A DNA stretch of 15,437 nt from Lachnospiraceae bacterium AM93-12TA. Lineage in GTDB: Bacteria > Bacillota > Clostridia > Lachnospirales > Lachnospiraceae. A program made the position numbers and the translations under genes. Positions 1 through 6,317 of this stretch are shown here, in pieces; the stretch's first letter is position 1, and every line of letters starts with the position of its first letter. The notes under the pieces are model-generated. The model was given only the letters and a program-made list of their open reading frames with translations, was not told where the DNA came from and did no database searches. The DNA lies in contig JAQERH010000049.1 in assembly GCA_027698105.1 (NCBI GenBank), positions 1 to 15,437 of the forward strand, given 5' to 3'.

Positions 1-18
1 TCGCTAAAGCTTCTATAG

Positions 19-43
19 AACCACGCGACTATCGCGTGGTTTT
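19..43 (+). terminator. GC-rich hairpin at left edge, plus-strand terminator-like
   Basis: The arms AACCACGCGA (19-28) and TCGCGTGGTT (32-41) are perfect 10-bp complements around a 3-nt loop (CTA). Read on the plus strand, the second arm and the following bases end in TTTTCC. Read on the minus strand no U-tract follows. It therefore looks like a short intrinsic terminator for something to the left on the plus strand, or a hairpin of an element whose body lies outside the window. Its owner cannot be seen. Confidence 0.5.
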
Positions 44-54
44 CCTAATACAAC

Positions 55-86
55 AAAAACCCCAGAATTATCACTCTGGGGTTTTT
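55..86. terminator. Bidirectional intrinsic terminator after the DUF169 gene
   Basis: Arms 55-66 (AAAAACCCCAGA) and 75-86 (TCTGGGGTTTTT) are a perfect 12-bp inverted repeat with an 8-nt loop. The A-tract and T-tract are symmetrical, so transcripts of either strand end in a GC-rich stem followed by U residues. On the minus strand it lies 44 nt past the stop codon of the DUF169 gene and should close the four-gene ABC transporter operon. On the plus strand it could stop a gene entering from the left. Confidence 0.9.
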
Positions 87-129
87 GTTTACCTATTTTA
101 GCACGGCCAGGGTTTAAGGACGCATCGTA

Positions 130-909
130 TCAGCAGTCCATATAATAATTATAGCCGTACCGTATCTCAAACGGTATGTTTTTCGACTTCAGCTTCGCTT
201 CTATCTTTTTCTTATTCTCATCATTTTCCATCTGATTCAGAGTGCTCATCAGGCCTGTCACCACATCTGCAAACTGCTCTCCTGGAATTCCCACTGCCAT
301 CTCCTCATCTTTCCATCCTGCCCGATGTCTTGTACCAATGCACAGCAGGGAAAGGTTCATATCCTTCACTGCATAAGGACGGGCTGTGCATTCCAGGCAG
401 ACTGCCTGATTTCCAATCAGATTCACTGACTTTGGCATTCCATATGAATACGCATATCCCTGTACGATTCTCATAGAATTATAGGGACTTGATATGATAA
501 GCACAACATCTGGAAAATCTCTCAGCATCTCAACAGGGGCTAAGGATACTCCAAAATTTTCCTGAGGCAGATATACCAGGCCTTCCCTTACTGTCCGCGA
601 CAGTTCAGCATCTTTGTAAAGCCCAAGCCGCGCCCAGTTTTCTCCTTTACTGTTGCGGGGATTTAAAGGGCCTAGACCAAATACCTGTACTCCACTTTGA
701 CACAAAAAATTCTCCGCCATTGCCTTTATTGAATGTCCTCTTACTGCTGCCGCAACCATCTGGCAGTAGTTAATAGGCTTTTTCAGTACAATCCCCTCTG
801 CTTTGTCATATTCTTCTTTCGTCTTTAAAAATGTTACTCCCACTGCTTTTCTGTTTAAATCCAATGAACAGTACAGCTTATTCACACAATCAAACCATTT
901 ATTATTCAT
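130..909 (-). CDS. DUF169 family protein, fourth gene of a MetNIQ-like ABC operon
   Basis: This 259-residue protein resembles the DUF169 family, whose biochemical role is not established. It has no signal peptide or membrane segment, so it is probably cytoplasmic. Nine cysteines are visible: C8, C14, C49, C70, a CLEC pair at C171/C174, C190 and the C-terminal C259. C49, C70, the CxxC and C190 lie in the parts that look most family-like, which would suit metal, FeS or thiol chemistry, but this is only inference. The start overlaps the stop of the receptor gene as TAATG, and there is only a poor Shine-Dalgarno before it, so translation probably depends on re-initiation after the receptor gene. 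The family assignment is from recognising sequence character, without an alignment. The operon position links it to handling or sensing whatever the importer brings in. Confidence 0.75.
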   Translation of the reverse strand: MNNKWFDCVNKLYCSLDLNRKAVGVTFLKTKEEYDKAEGIVLKKPINYCQMVAAAVRGHSIKAMAENFLCQSGVQVFGLGPLNPRNSKGENWARLGLYKDAELSRTVREGLVYLPQENFGVSLAPVEMLRDFPDVVLIISSPYNSMRIVQGYAYSYGMPKSVNLIGNQAVCLECTARPYAVKDMNLSLLCIGTRHRAGWKDEEMAVGIPGEQFADVVTGLMSTLNQMENDENKKKIEAKLKSKNIPFEIRYGYNYYMDC

Positions 910-1820
910 TACTCGGCAACCTGATCATCGCTGGTATAGAATTCAAATACGTCTGGGAAGGTCTCCTCAATTTTTTCCTGAACTTCAGGATCACGGAAAC
1001 ACTCCGCCATTGCCACTGCCCAGTCGGACTCTGCATTTTCACTCTTGGTAAAGACTCCCATTGGGTAGTTAACCATTACATTGTCCCTTACAAGATAAGT
1101 AGACGCATCTTTTCCGACAGAAGCCATATGGGTAAACCAACAGCATGCGGCAGCCATATCTTCCAGCGCAGTCACTGTCTGAGCCTGCTCCATCTCTATA
1201 ATTTCAAGATTTTTAGGATTTTCTACAATGTCTGCAACTGTTGCCAGCTCAACCTCCTCTGAAATCTTAATCAGACCAGCGTCCTCTAAAATTCTCAGAG
1301 CCACATCTTCATTTGACGCATCGTTCATAACTGCAATCTGCGCGCCCTCCGGTATCTCCTCGACAGAAGTATACTCATTCGAATATAAGCCGATTCCGGT
1401 ATACAGTCCGTATGGCTTTACCATAGCCAGATCGGCTCCATTATTTTTATTAAAGTTTTCCATAAACTTTTTCTGCTGTCCTAAGGATACATCCACCTCT
1501 CCGCTGGCGCAGGCCTCCAGGCAGACCGGATTGGCATCAAAGGGGATGAACTCTGTCTTATATCCCTGAGCTTCGTATTTATCCTTAAACGCCTCATAGA
1601 AAACCTGTGATACAGATGCTGTACCGGCAATTTTTATCACCTTGTCTTCCTTATCTGCTTTTCCCTCTTCCGCCTTCTTTGTTTCCTCTTTCTCAGCTTC
1701 TGTCTGCACAGCCTCTGCCTCTGTTTCCTTCTTAGGTTCCGAAGCCTTGCCTGCACAGCCTGCAGTTAATACTCCTGCCATGACAGCGGCAGCCAGCACA
1801 CCGAATACTCTCTTTTTCAT
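909..1820 (-). CDS. NlpA/MetQ-family substrate-binding lipoprotein
   Basis: This 303-residue protein is the extracytoplasmic receptor of the ABC importer encoded just upstream. It has a signal peptide with lipobox LTAGC (lipidated C22), then a charged Glu/Lys/Ala linker at about 25-60 that should hold the binding domain off the membrane. The mature domain carries NlpA/MetQ landmarks: MNDASNEDVALRILEDAGLI at about 165-184 and DIVENPKNLEIIEME at about 197-211. Places where MetQ proteins normally contact methionine look changed: the segment at 94-118 reads FDANPVCLEACASGEVD and the later site reads AAACCWFTH (C226, C227). I therefore do not call it methionine-specific. The start is ATG with a strong AAAGGAGG. 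It begins 22 nt after the permease stop. Confidence 0.85.
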   Translation of the reverse strand: MKKRVFGVLAAAVMAGVLTAGCAGKASEPKKETEAEAVQTEAEKEETKKAEEGKADKEDKVIKIAGTASVSQVFYEAFKDKYEAQGYKTEFIPFDANPVCLEACASGEVDVSLGQQKKFMENFNKNNGADLAMVKPYGLYTGIGLYSNEYTSVEEIPEGAQIAVMNDASNEDVALRILEDAGLIKISEEVELATVADIVENPKNLEIIEMEQAQTVTALEDMAAACCWFTHMASVGKDASTYLVRDNVMVNYPMGVFTKSENAESDWAVAMAECFRDPEVQEKIEETFPDVFEFYTSDDQVAE

Positions 1821-1842
1821 CTTTTTTCCTCCTTTTAAAATC

Positions 1843-2526
1843 TTACTTTGTTAATTTATACAGCCTGTTTCCGATTCCCTGAATCAGCATAACAAGAACT
1901 ATCAATATGACAACGATAAAATACATAATCATATAGTCAAAACGCTGATATCCATAGGACAGAGCTACTGCTCCCAGTCCCCCCGCACCTACGGCGCCTG
2001 CCATTGCAGACGTATTTAACATATTAATGATCATGATTGTAAAATTTGAAATCAAAGCAGGCAGTGCCTCCACCAGCATCACCTTGAAAACAATCTGAAG
2101 CTTGGAAGCTCCGATGGATCTCGCCATTTTAATCAATTGTGGATCCACCGTATTTAAAGCATTTTCCGTCATACGAGTAGCAAAGGGGGTGCTTCCCAGC
2201 GTGATGGCAAAAATCGCAGCTTTTACTCCAATGGTGGTTCCTATAAAAAATCTGGTAACAGGAGCAATCGCCACAATCAAAATCATCATTGGGAAGGAAC
2301 GGACAATATCCGTAATTTTCCCCAGTATACTGTGAAAAAGCGGGTGAGGAGACAGCCCGTTCTCCGCTGTCATCACCAGCACAATACCCAGCATAACGCC
2401 CAAGAAAATGGACAAAACTGCCGATACAAGCACCATCTGCAGTGTATCGCCGATAGCTGGAATAATTACAGTCGGCAGATATCGTATTAAATTTGATTTT
2501 TCCAGCATCTGAACTAATTCTAACAT
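1843..2526 (-). CDS. MetI-like ABC transporter permease
   Basis: This 227-residue integral membrane protein is the channel subunit of the importer and probably works as a homodimer. It has about five hydrophobic segments (about 20-50, 70-100, 103-118, 155-185, 195-220). The cytoplasmic EAA loop that docks on the ATPase is visible around 130-158 as MARSIGASKLQIVFKVML followed by VEALP. The AGAVGAGGLGAVALSYGY stretch is typical of MetI-type permeases. Length fits the family (about 215-225). The ATG follows the TAA of the ATPase gene directly, with no gap, and its GGGAGG ribosome binding site lies inside the end of that gene, so the two are translationally linked. Confidence 0.9.
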   Translation of the reverse strand: MLELVQMLEKSNLIRYLPTVIIPAIGDTLQMVLVSAVLSIFLGVMLGIVLVMTAENGLSPHPLFHSILGKITDIVRSFPMMILIVAIAPVTRFFIGTTIGVKAAIFAITLGSTPFATRMTENALNTVDPQLIKMARSIGASKLQIVFKVMLVEALPALISNFTIMIINMLNTSAMAGAVGAGGLGAVALSYGYQRFDYMIMYFIVVILIVLVMLIQGIGNRLYKLTK

Positions 2527-3345
2527 TTACATGCCTCCCGTTACCTTGTAATCCGCTTGATTGCGATCTAAATATGTCTTAATTTTTGCAAAATCTTCTA
2601 TATCCATAGTAATAGAAATTTTTCTGTCATCTACGCCAATTAATTTTCTAAGCTGATCTGGTTTCTTTTCAAAGATTTCCTGCACATCTCCAGTCAGGGA
2701 TACCTGACCTTTGTCAAGAATTGCCATGCGGCTGCAGATACTCTGAACTACCTGCATTTCATGGGTTACAACGATAATCGTTATATTAAATTTTTTCTGA
2801 AGATCCTTCAAAAGATCCAAAATTGCCGCCGTAGACTTGGGATCCAGGGCAGACGTACATTCATCGCAGAACAGATACTTTGGATTCATCGACAAGGCCC
2901 TGGCGATTGCCACCCGCTGCTTCTGTCCTCCGCTTAATTCATTGGGACGGCTTTTCAGCTTATCCTGTATCCCTGTAAGCTCCGCCAGCTCCTCCACCCG
3001 GCTTTTAATCTCTGCCTTTGAATAGTTCCAGCACTCCATGGGAAGCGCAATATTGCGGAACACATCCTTACGCCCAACCAGAGAAAAATTCTGGAAAATC
3101 ATGCCGATATTTCTTCTGAACTGTCTCATCTCCAGCTCATTCAGCGTCTCCAGCTGAACACCGTCTACGCGGATACTTCCTGACTGATATGCTTCCAGTC
3201 CAGCCAGGCAGTTCAAAAGAGTAGATTTCCCTACTCCGCTTGGCCCCACCAGTCCAAAAATCTCATTATCATGAATAGTCAAGTCAATATTATTCAAAAC
3301 CTGAGTATTTTGGAACGACTGATTTACACGTTCTATTTCAATCAC
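2527..3345 (-). CDS. MetN-like ABC transporter ATP-binding protein, short C-terminus
   Basis: This 272-residue protein is the ATPase that powers the importer. Its ABC motifs are complete: Walker A GPSGVGKST at 34-42, the Q-loop in MIFQNFSLV near 84, signature LSGGQKQRVAIARAL near 137-151, Walker B YLFCDECTSALDP near 157-169 and the switch histidine in VVTHEM near 193. MetN proteins usually have about 340 residues, with a C-terminal NIL domain that gives feedback control by methionine. Here only about 35 residues follow the ATPase core, so that domain is missing or cut down. The start is GTG: the SD-like GAGG lies 8 nt upstream, and the nearest ATG, two bases earlier in another frame, is followed at once by TGA. 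It is the first gene of the operon. Confidence 0.9.
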   Translation of the reverse strand: MIEIERVNQSFQNTQVLNNIDLTIHDNEIFGLVGPSGVGKSTLLNCLAGLEAYQSGSIRVDGVQLETLNELEMRQFRRNIGMIFQNFSLVGRKDVFRNIALPMECWNYSKAEIKSRVEELAELTGIQDKLKSRPNELSGGQKQRVAIARALSMNPKYLFCDECTSALDPKSTAAILDLLKDLQKKFNITIIVVTHEMQVVQSICSRMAILDKGQVSLTGDVQEIFEKKPDQLRKLIGVDDRKISITMDIEDFAKIKTYLDRNQADYKVTGGM

Positions 3346-3382
3346 ATTTCTTACCTCTTTTTCTTCTTATTTATGCGAATTC

Positions 3383-3391
3383 ATTATGCCA
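3383..3391 (-). promoter_or_regulatory. Candidate extended -10 promoter of the ABC/DUF169 operon
   Basis: On the minus strand the sequence TGGCATAAT (TGn plus CATAAT, 5 of 6 to consensus) lies about 37 nt before the GTG start of the ATPase gene. No good -35 is found at 16-18 nt, so it would rely on the extended -10. It is the best of several weak candidates in the AT-rich gap. Confidence 0.4.
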
Positions 3392-3431
3392 AAAATAGAT
3401 CCAAAAAACGAATTGATATTTTTAATAATTC

Positions 3432-3449
3432 ATATCTATTTATAGATAT
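3432..3449. promoter_or_regulatory. AT-rich palindrome upstream of the ABC/DUF169 operon
   Basis: ATATCTAT and ATAGATAT are perfect 8-bp complements separated by two bases. The site is centred about 55 bp upstream of the candidate -10, a position usual for an activator or an upstream operator. The rest of the gap between 3346 and 3483 is AT-rich with no riboswitch-like set of stems that I can see. The binding protein is unknown. Confidence 0.4.
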
Positions 3450-3483
3450 TATCTATCATTCAGCTGGATTCTCTCCCTGAAAA

Positions 3484-3531
3484 CATAATAAACCGCTGCC
3501 CTGGAAAATCGTTCATCCTCCAGAGCAGCGG
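3484..3531 (-). terminator. Intrinsic terminator of the DarA-like gene
   Basis: In the minus-strand transcript CCGCUGCUCUGGA (3531-3519) pairs with UCCAGGGCAGCGG (3505-3493), 13 bp with one G-U pair and a 13-nt loop, followed by an interrupted U-tract (UUUAUUAUGUUUU). It lies about 35 nt past the stop of the cyclic-di-AMP receptor gene and separates it from the ABC operon. Confidence 0.85.
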
Positions 3532-3566
3532 CTCCATTGTGTTTACTTCTTTGCTTTTCAGTTTCT

Positions 3567-3902
3567 TTAAAATTTCTGGAAATTCTCCACATCTAAAACA
3601 AATACTGTGGATCCTCCCACCTTCATATTCATGGGAACAGTCATGTTTACAGTTGGACAGCAGTTTCCTGCCATGGTCGGCGGGGTATAAACCAGCTGCT
3701 CTCTCTGTCCGGACATCTTTTTAATAATAGAGACAGCCTCACTGACTCTGGCATCATCGACACCCAGCATAAGAGTTGTGCTTTTCTTTTTCAGGAAACC
3801 ACCCATGGTGGAGAGCTTTGTAACAAAAAACGAATTCTGGTTCAATTCGTACACTAAATCGTCCGCATCTTCGCTTCCGATAATTGCAATGATCATTTTC
3901 AT
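3567..3902 (-). CDS. darA: Cyclic-di-AMP receptor, DarA/PII-like (YaaQ family)
   Basis: This 111-residue cytoplasmic protein belongs to the PII-like DarA (PstA/YaaQ) family, whose trimers bind cyclic-di-AMP at subunit interfaces. Family features are clear: MKMIIAIIGSEDADDL at the start, FVTKLSTMGGFLKKKSTTLM at about 26-45, the VDDAR segment and the C-terminal VGGSTVFVLDVENFQKF. The order and length match B. subtilis DarA (about 109 residues). The frame can be extended upstream to a GTG at 3911, but AGGAGG sits 8 nt before the ATG at 3902, which is therefore the start. It has its own extended -10 promoter and its own terminator, so it is monocistronic. In Bacilli this gene sits in the recR-holB neighbourhood; here it is away from any replication genes. 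Downstream partners of the family are not well established. Confidence 0.93.
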   Translation of the reverse strand: MKMIIAIIGSEDADDLVYELNQNSFFVTKLSTMGGFLKKKSTTLMLGVDDARVSEAVSIIKKMSGQREQLVYTPPTMAGNCCPTVNMTVPMNMKVGGSTVFVLDVENFQKF

Positions 3903-3928
3903 ATGCAGCACCTCCTGTTCATTTTATT

Positions 3929-3937
3929 ATTCTACCA
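3929..3937 (-). promoter_or_regulatory. Extended -10 promoter of the DarA-like gene
   Basis: Minus-strand TGGTAGAAT gives TGn plus TAGAAT (5 of 6), about 27 nt before the ATG. There is no recognisable -35 at normal spacing. The rest of the 175-bp gap up to 4077 is AT-rich, and I see no convincing intrinsic terminator for the diguanylate cyclase gene in it. Confidence 0.5.
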
Positions 3938-4077
3938 TTAAATCACGAATAAGGATACCAAAATTACAGAAAAATTTTAAATTCTTTTTATTTCTGCCAG
4001 GATTTTCTTTTAACTCAGCCTCTATGGGCCTGCCTGAATAAACAGTATACTCCCTTTCCTGACTGATTTTTTACATA

Positions 4078-5964
4078 TTAACCCTCATACAGCTTATATC
4101 CGTTTTTAAACCGGGCCTTCACTTCATACAGCGCCTGATCGGACTTGCTGTAAAGTTCTGAAAAAGTATTTCCCTGGTCCGGCGCACAGGCAATTCCTAA
4201 CGATGCGGAAATCGTCACAGATTTTCCGTCTTTTGTATAGGTTTTGTGAAGCTGGCGGCACAGATTTTCTAAAATCGGCTCCATCACCTGGAACCCAGGC
4301 ACATGAAGCAGAAACAGAACAAACTCATCTCCTCCCAGCCGTCCCAGAATATCGTCCCTTCGAAACGTCTTTTTCAGTATATCTGCCACTTCCTTGATTA
4401 CCTGATCCCCGTACTGGTGTCCAAAGGTATCGTTGATCTGTTTGAAATAATCCAGATCCAGCAAAACGAACAGATGGCAGTCTGAGCCGGGATTTGTATA
4501 TTCTAAAATTTCCTTTACCTTGGATTTCACAGCAGCTGCATTGTAAAGCTGTGTAAGACCATCCCTCTCCGCCTGCTTCTGAAGAGCTTTCTTCTCCTTC
4601 TCCCCCATTCGCAGCAGCTCTTCCTGCACCTTTTTCTCTGTTACATCATCCGCAATTCCCACTGTATTTAAAAGATCATGATTCTCGTCATAAATATTTT
4701 TCATAATAATCCGATACCACCGGACATTGTTCTGCTCTTTTACCTTCAGAATCCCTTCCACATTCTCCTCGGTTTTTATGGTTTCAAATAAATCCTGGAA
4801 TAATGGAACGGACTCCTCCGCCAGCACTCCCTTTGACAGCACTGTCTCTGGATCTAGTTCTGCAGAAGACTCAGAAAACAGAAGGGAGGAGCCTCCGGCC
4901 TTTTTCCTCAGGATTCCTGTCTGAATGTTATATTCAAACACAACCTGATCAGATTCTCCTATGGCAATACTCATCATTTCCTCACTGCTTACAGCCTCCG
5001 CATGGGATCTGCGCAGCTCCTCCTGCACCTTTTTACTGTACAGATATAATCCGATTCCCAAGGTCAAAAAAGCTGCTGTCATTTTCAGCATCATAGAGCT
5101 GGCTTCTGCATTGACCTGCTTTTGCCATTGCCGTAAAGTCTCTCCGTTTGCAATAGAACAAATATAATAGCTGCGGAGTCCCAAAGGCATATAGTAGCCA
5201 AACTTCTCCTCTGATTCCAGCCGAAACATGAGTGTTCCTGCTTTTTCTTCCTCTATATTGGCTCTGATTTCCTCCTTGCTTCCTTCGATGAACTCATATT
5301 TCTTGAATTCATCCCACGCGTTTCTATTTCCAGGCGGTCCGCTTCCACTCTGCTTCCTTAAAATGTAATTTCCCTGGGAATCAATAATCTGAATATCAAT
5401 ATCGCTCCCTGTCTCGCCCTCCATGATTTGATCCATCGAATCAATGTTGAGAATGCCAAACACAATGCCTCTGGGAGTTCCATTTGCCATAATAGGGACG
5501 GCAATCACCTGAATCGGCTCTCCTCCTCTGACTCTGGATTCCATCACGTCTGAAATCACCGTTTCTCCTGTCATAGCTTCCTGAAAATATCCTCGTTCCC
5601 TGATATTGGCAGTCTGCCCTGCAGAATCTATGATATCTCCTTCCTGACTGCTGATTCCCACATAGTTAAAATATCCCACCTCCGCCAAAAGGGAGACCTG
5701 CATAAGGATCTCATCCTTCTGAGAAATGGAACGCCCTTCCATATTCTCTGCCAGAGCTTCCAGAGAAAGGATCATCGTTTCATATCGGTTCTGTACAAAT
5801 TTTGCTTCCAGCTCAGCCGCCTTTTTTAACTCCTCCTGGCTCTTTTCCAGCTCCATCTCAAAAAAACTTCTTTCAAATTTTCCAAACGCATAGGCGGTCA
5901 ATAGACAAAAACACAGGGTACTGATAATCAGTATCAGCTTCCCTCTGTGATATCTCTGATTCAT
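4078..5964 (-). CDS. Membrane diguanylate cyclase, double-Cache, PAS and GGDEF
   Basis: This 628-residue membrane sensor probably makes cyclic-di-GMP from two GTP. Order of parts: TM1 at about 9-28, an extracytoplasmic Cache-type sensor at about 35-285 (with the GYFNYVGISSQEGDIIDSAG and GYFQEAMTGETVISDV segments typical of dCache_1), TM2 at about 290-310, a PAS-like domain at about 330-445, a short coiled coil, and a GGDEF domain at about 465-628. The catalytic signature is intact (GGDEF at 544-548), and the product-binding I-site RxxD is present as RRDD at 535-538, so it should be active and feedback-inhibited. There is no EAL or HD-GYP domain. The start is ATG preceded by AGGGGGTGA. It is monocistronic with its own promoter. 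The ligand of the Cache domain cannot be told from sequence. Confidence 0.9.
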   Translation of the reverse strand: MNQRYHRGKLILIISTLCFCLLTAYAFGKFERSFFEMELEKSQEELKKAAELEAKFVQNRYETMILSLEALAENMEGRSISQKDEILMQVSLLAEVGYFNYVGISSQEGDIIDSAGQTANIRERGYFQEAMTGETVISDVMESRVRGGEPIQVIAVPIMANGTPRGIVFGILNIDSMDQIMEGETGSDIDIQIIDSQGNYILRKQSGSGPPGNRNAWDEFKKYEFIEGSKEEIRANIEEEKAGTLMFRLESEEKFGYYMPLGLRSYYICSIANGETLRQWQKQVNAEASSMMLKMTAAFLTLGIGLYLYSKKVQEELRRSHAEAVSSEEMMSIAIGESDQVVFEYNIQTGILRKKAGGSSLLFSESSAELDPETVLSKGVLAEESVPLFQDLFETIKTEENVEGILKVKEQNNVRWYRIIMKNIYDENHDLLNTVGIADDVTEKKVQEELLRMGEKEKKALQKQAERDGLTQLYNAAAVKSKVKEILEYTNPGSDCHLFVLLDLDYFKQINDTFGHQYGDQVIKEVADILKKTFRRDDILGRLGGDEFVLFLLHVPGFQVMEPILENLCRQLHKTYTKDGKSVTISASLGIACAPDQGNTFSELYSKSDQALYEVKARFKNGYKLYEG

Positions 5965-5983
5965 ACTGTCACCCCCTGTGTCT

Positions 5984-6012
5984 ATCTTACCATATGAATG
6001 CCAGCTTTTCTA
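5984..6012 (-). promoter_or_regulatory. Promoter of the diguanylate cyclase gene
   Basis: Minus-strand -35 TAGAAA (6012-6007, 4 of 6), a 17-nt spacer and -10 TAAGAT (5989-5984), preceded by TGG as an extended -10. It lies just inside the end of the 54-bp repeat array, so the array sits between the transporter terminator and this promoter. Confidence 0.55.
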
Positions 6013-6029
6013 TCTATTTCCAAATCTGG

Positions 6030-6268
6030 CAACTGCCTAAGGCGCAAAAAAAGGAAGAACTTTTCCAGTGACTTTCAGACACACAACTACCTAGGACGCA
6101 AAAAAAGGAAGAACTTTTCCAGCGACTTTCAGACACACAACTGCCTAAGGCGCAAAAAAGGAAGAACTTTTCCAGTGACACAAAAAAAGAAGAATAAACG
6201 GTTTTCCAGTGACTTTCAGACACACAACTGCCTAGGACGCAAAAAAAGGAAGAACTTTTCCAGTGACT
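6030..6268. repeat. Array of 54-bp tandem repeats derived from a terminator arm
   Basis: Units start at 6030, 6084 and 6138, exactly 54 bp apart, then at 6225. The third unit (6138-6224) is longer: its core occurs once intact and then again in a degraded form with a small insertion (about 6180-6208), so it may be one and a half units. The last unit (6225-6268) is partial. Each unit has, on the plus strand, an A-tract followed by GGAAGAACTTTTCCA (6046-6067, 6100-6121, 6154-6174, 6241-6262), then GTGACTTTCAGACACA and CAACTGCCTAAGGCGC or the variant CCTAGGACGC. On the minus strand each core reads TGGAAAAGTTCTTCC followed by T6-7, identical to the closing arm and U-tract of the transporter terminator. 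No gene is seen in 5965-6317; phantom open frames on both strands come from the repeat. Confidence 0.95.
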
Positions 6269-6304
6269 AAGCTTTTGGTGGAGCATGGAAAAGTTCTTCC
6301 TTTT
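6241..6304 (-). terminator. Intrinsic terminator of the NSS transporter gene
   Basis: On the minus strand AAAAGGAAGAACTTTTCCA (6304-6286) pairs perfectly over 19 bp with its complement at 6262-6244, loop 23 nt, followed by a run of T ending at 6241. It begins 14 nt after the transporter stop codon. Its closing arm is also the last copy of the 54-bp repeat core. Confidence 0.93.
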
Positions 6305-6317
6305 CTATATTCTGATT

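Noticed and set aside
831..1262. Plus-strand open frame of 143 codons over the end of the receptor gene
   Set aside because: Antisense shadow across two confident minus-strand genes, with Cys/His-rich random-looking sequence.
3346..3483. SAM or T-box riboswitch ahead of the MetNIQ-like operon
   Set aside because: The gap is too short and AT-rich, with only one simple palindrome and no terminator/antiterminator pair.
6030..6268. CRISPR array
   Set aside because: The units are continuous 54-bp tandem copies with no unique spacers, no cas genes nearby, and the core matches a terminator arm.
5998..6286. Open frames of 90 codons on both strands through the repeat array
   Set aside because: Both are translations of the 54-bp repeat (54 is divisible by three, so frames stay open). 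Their peptides are low-complexity, and the region is explained by terminator-derived repeats.
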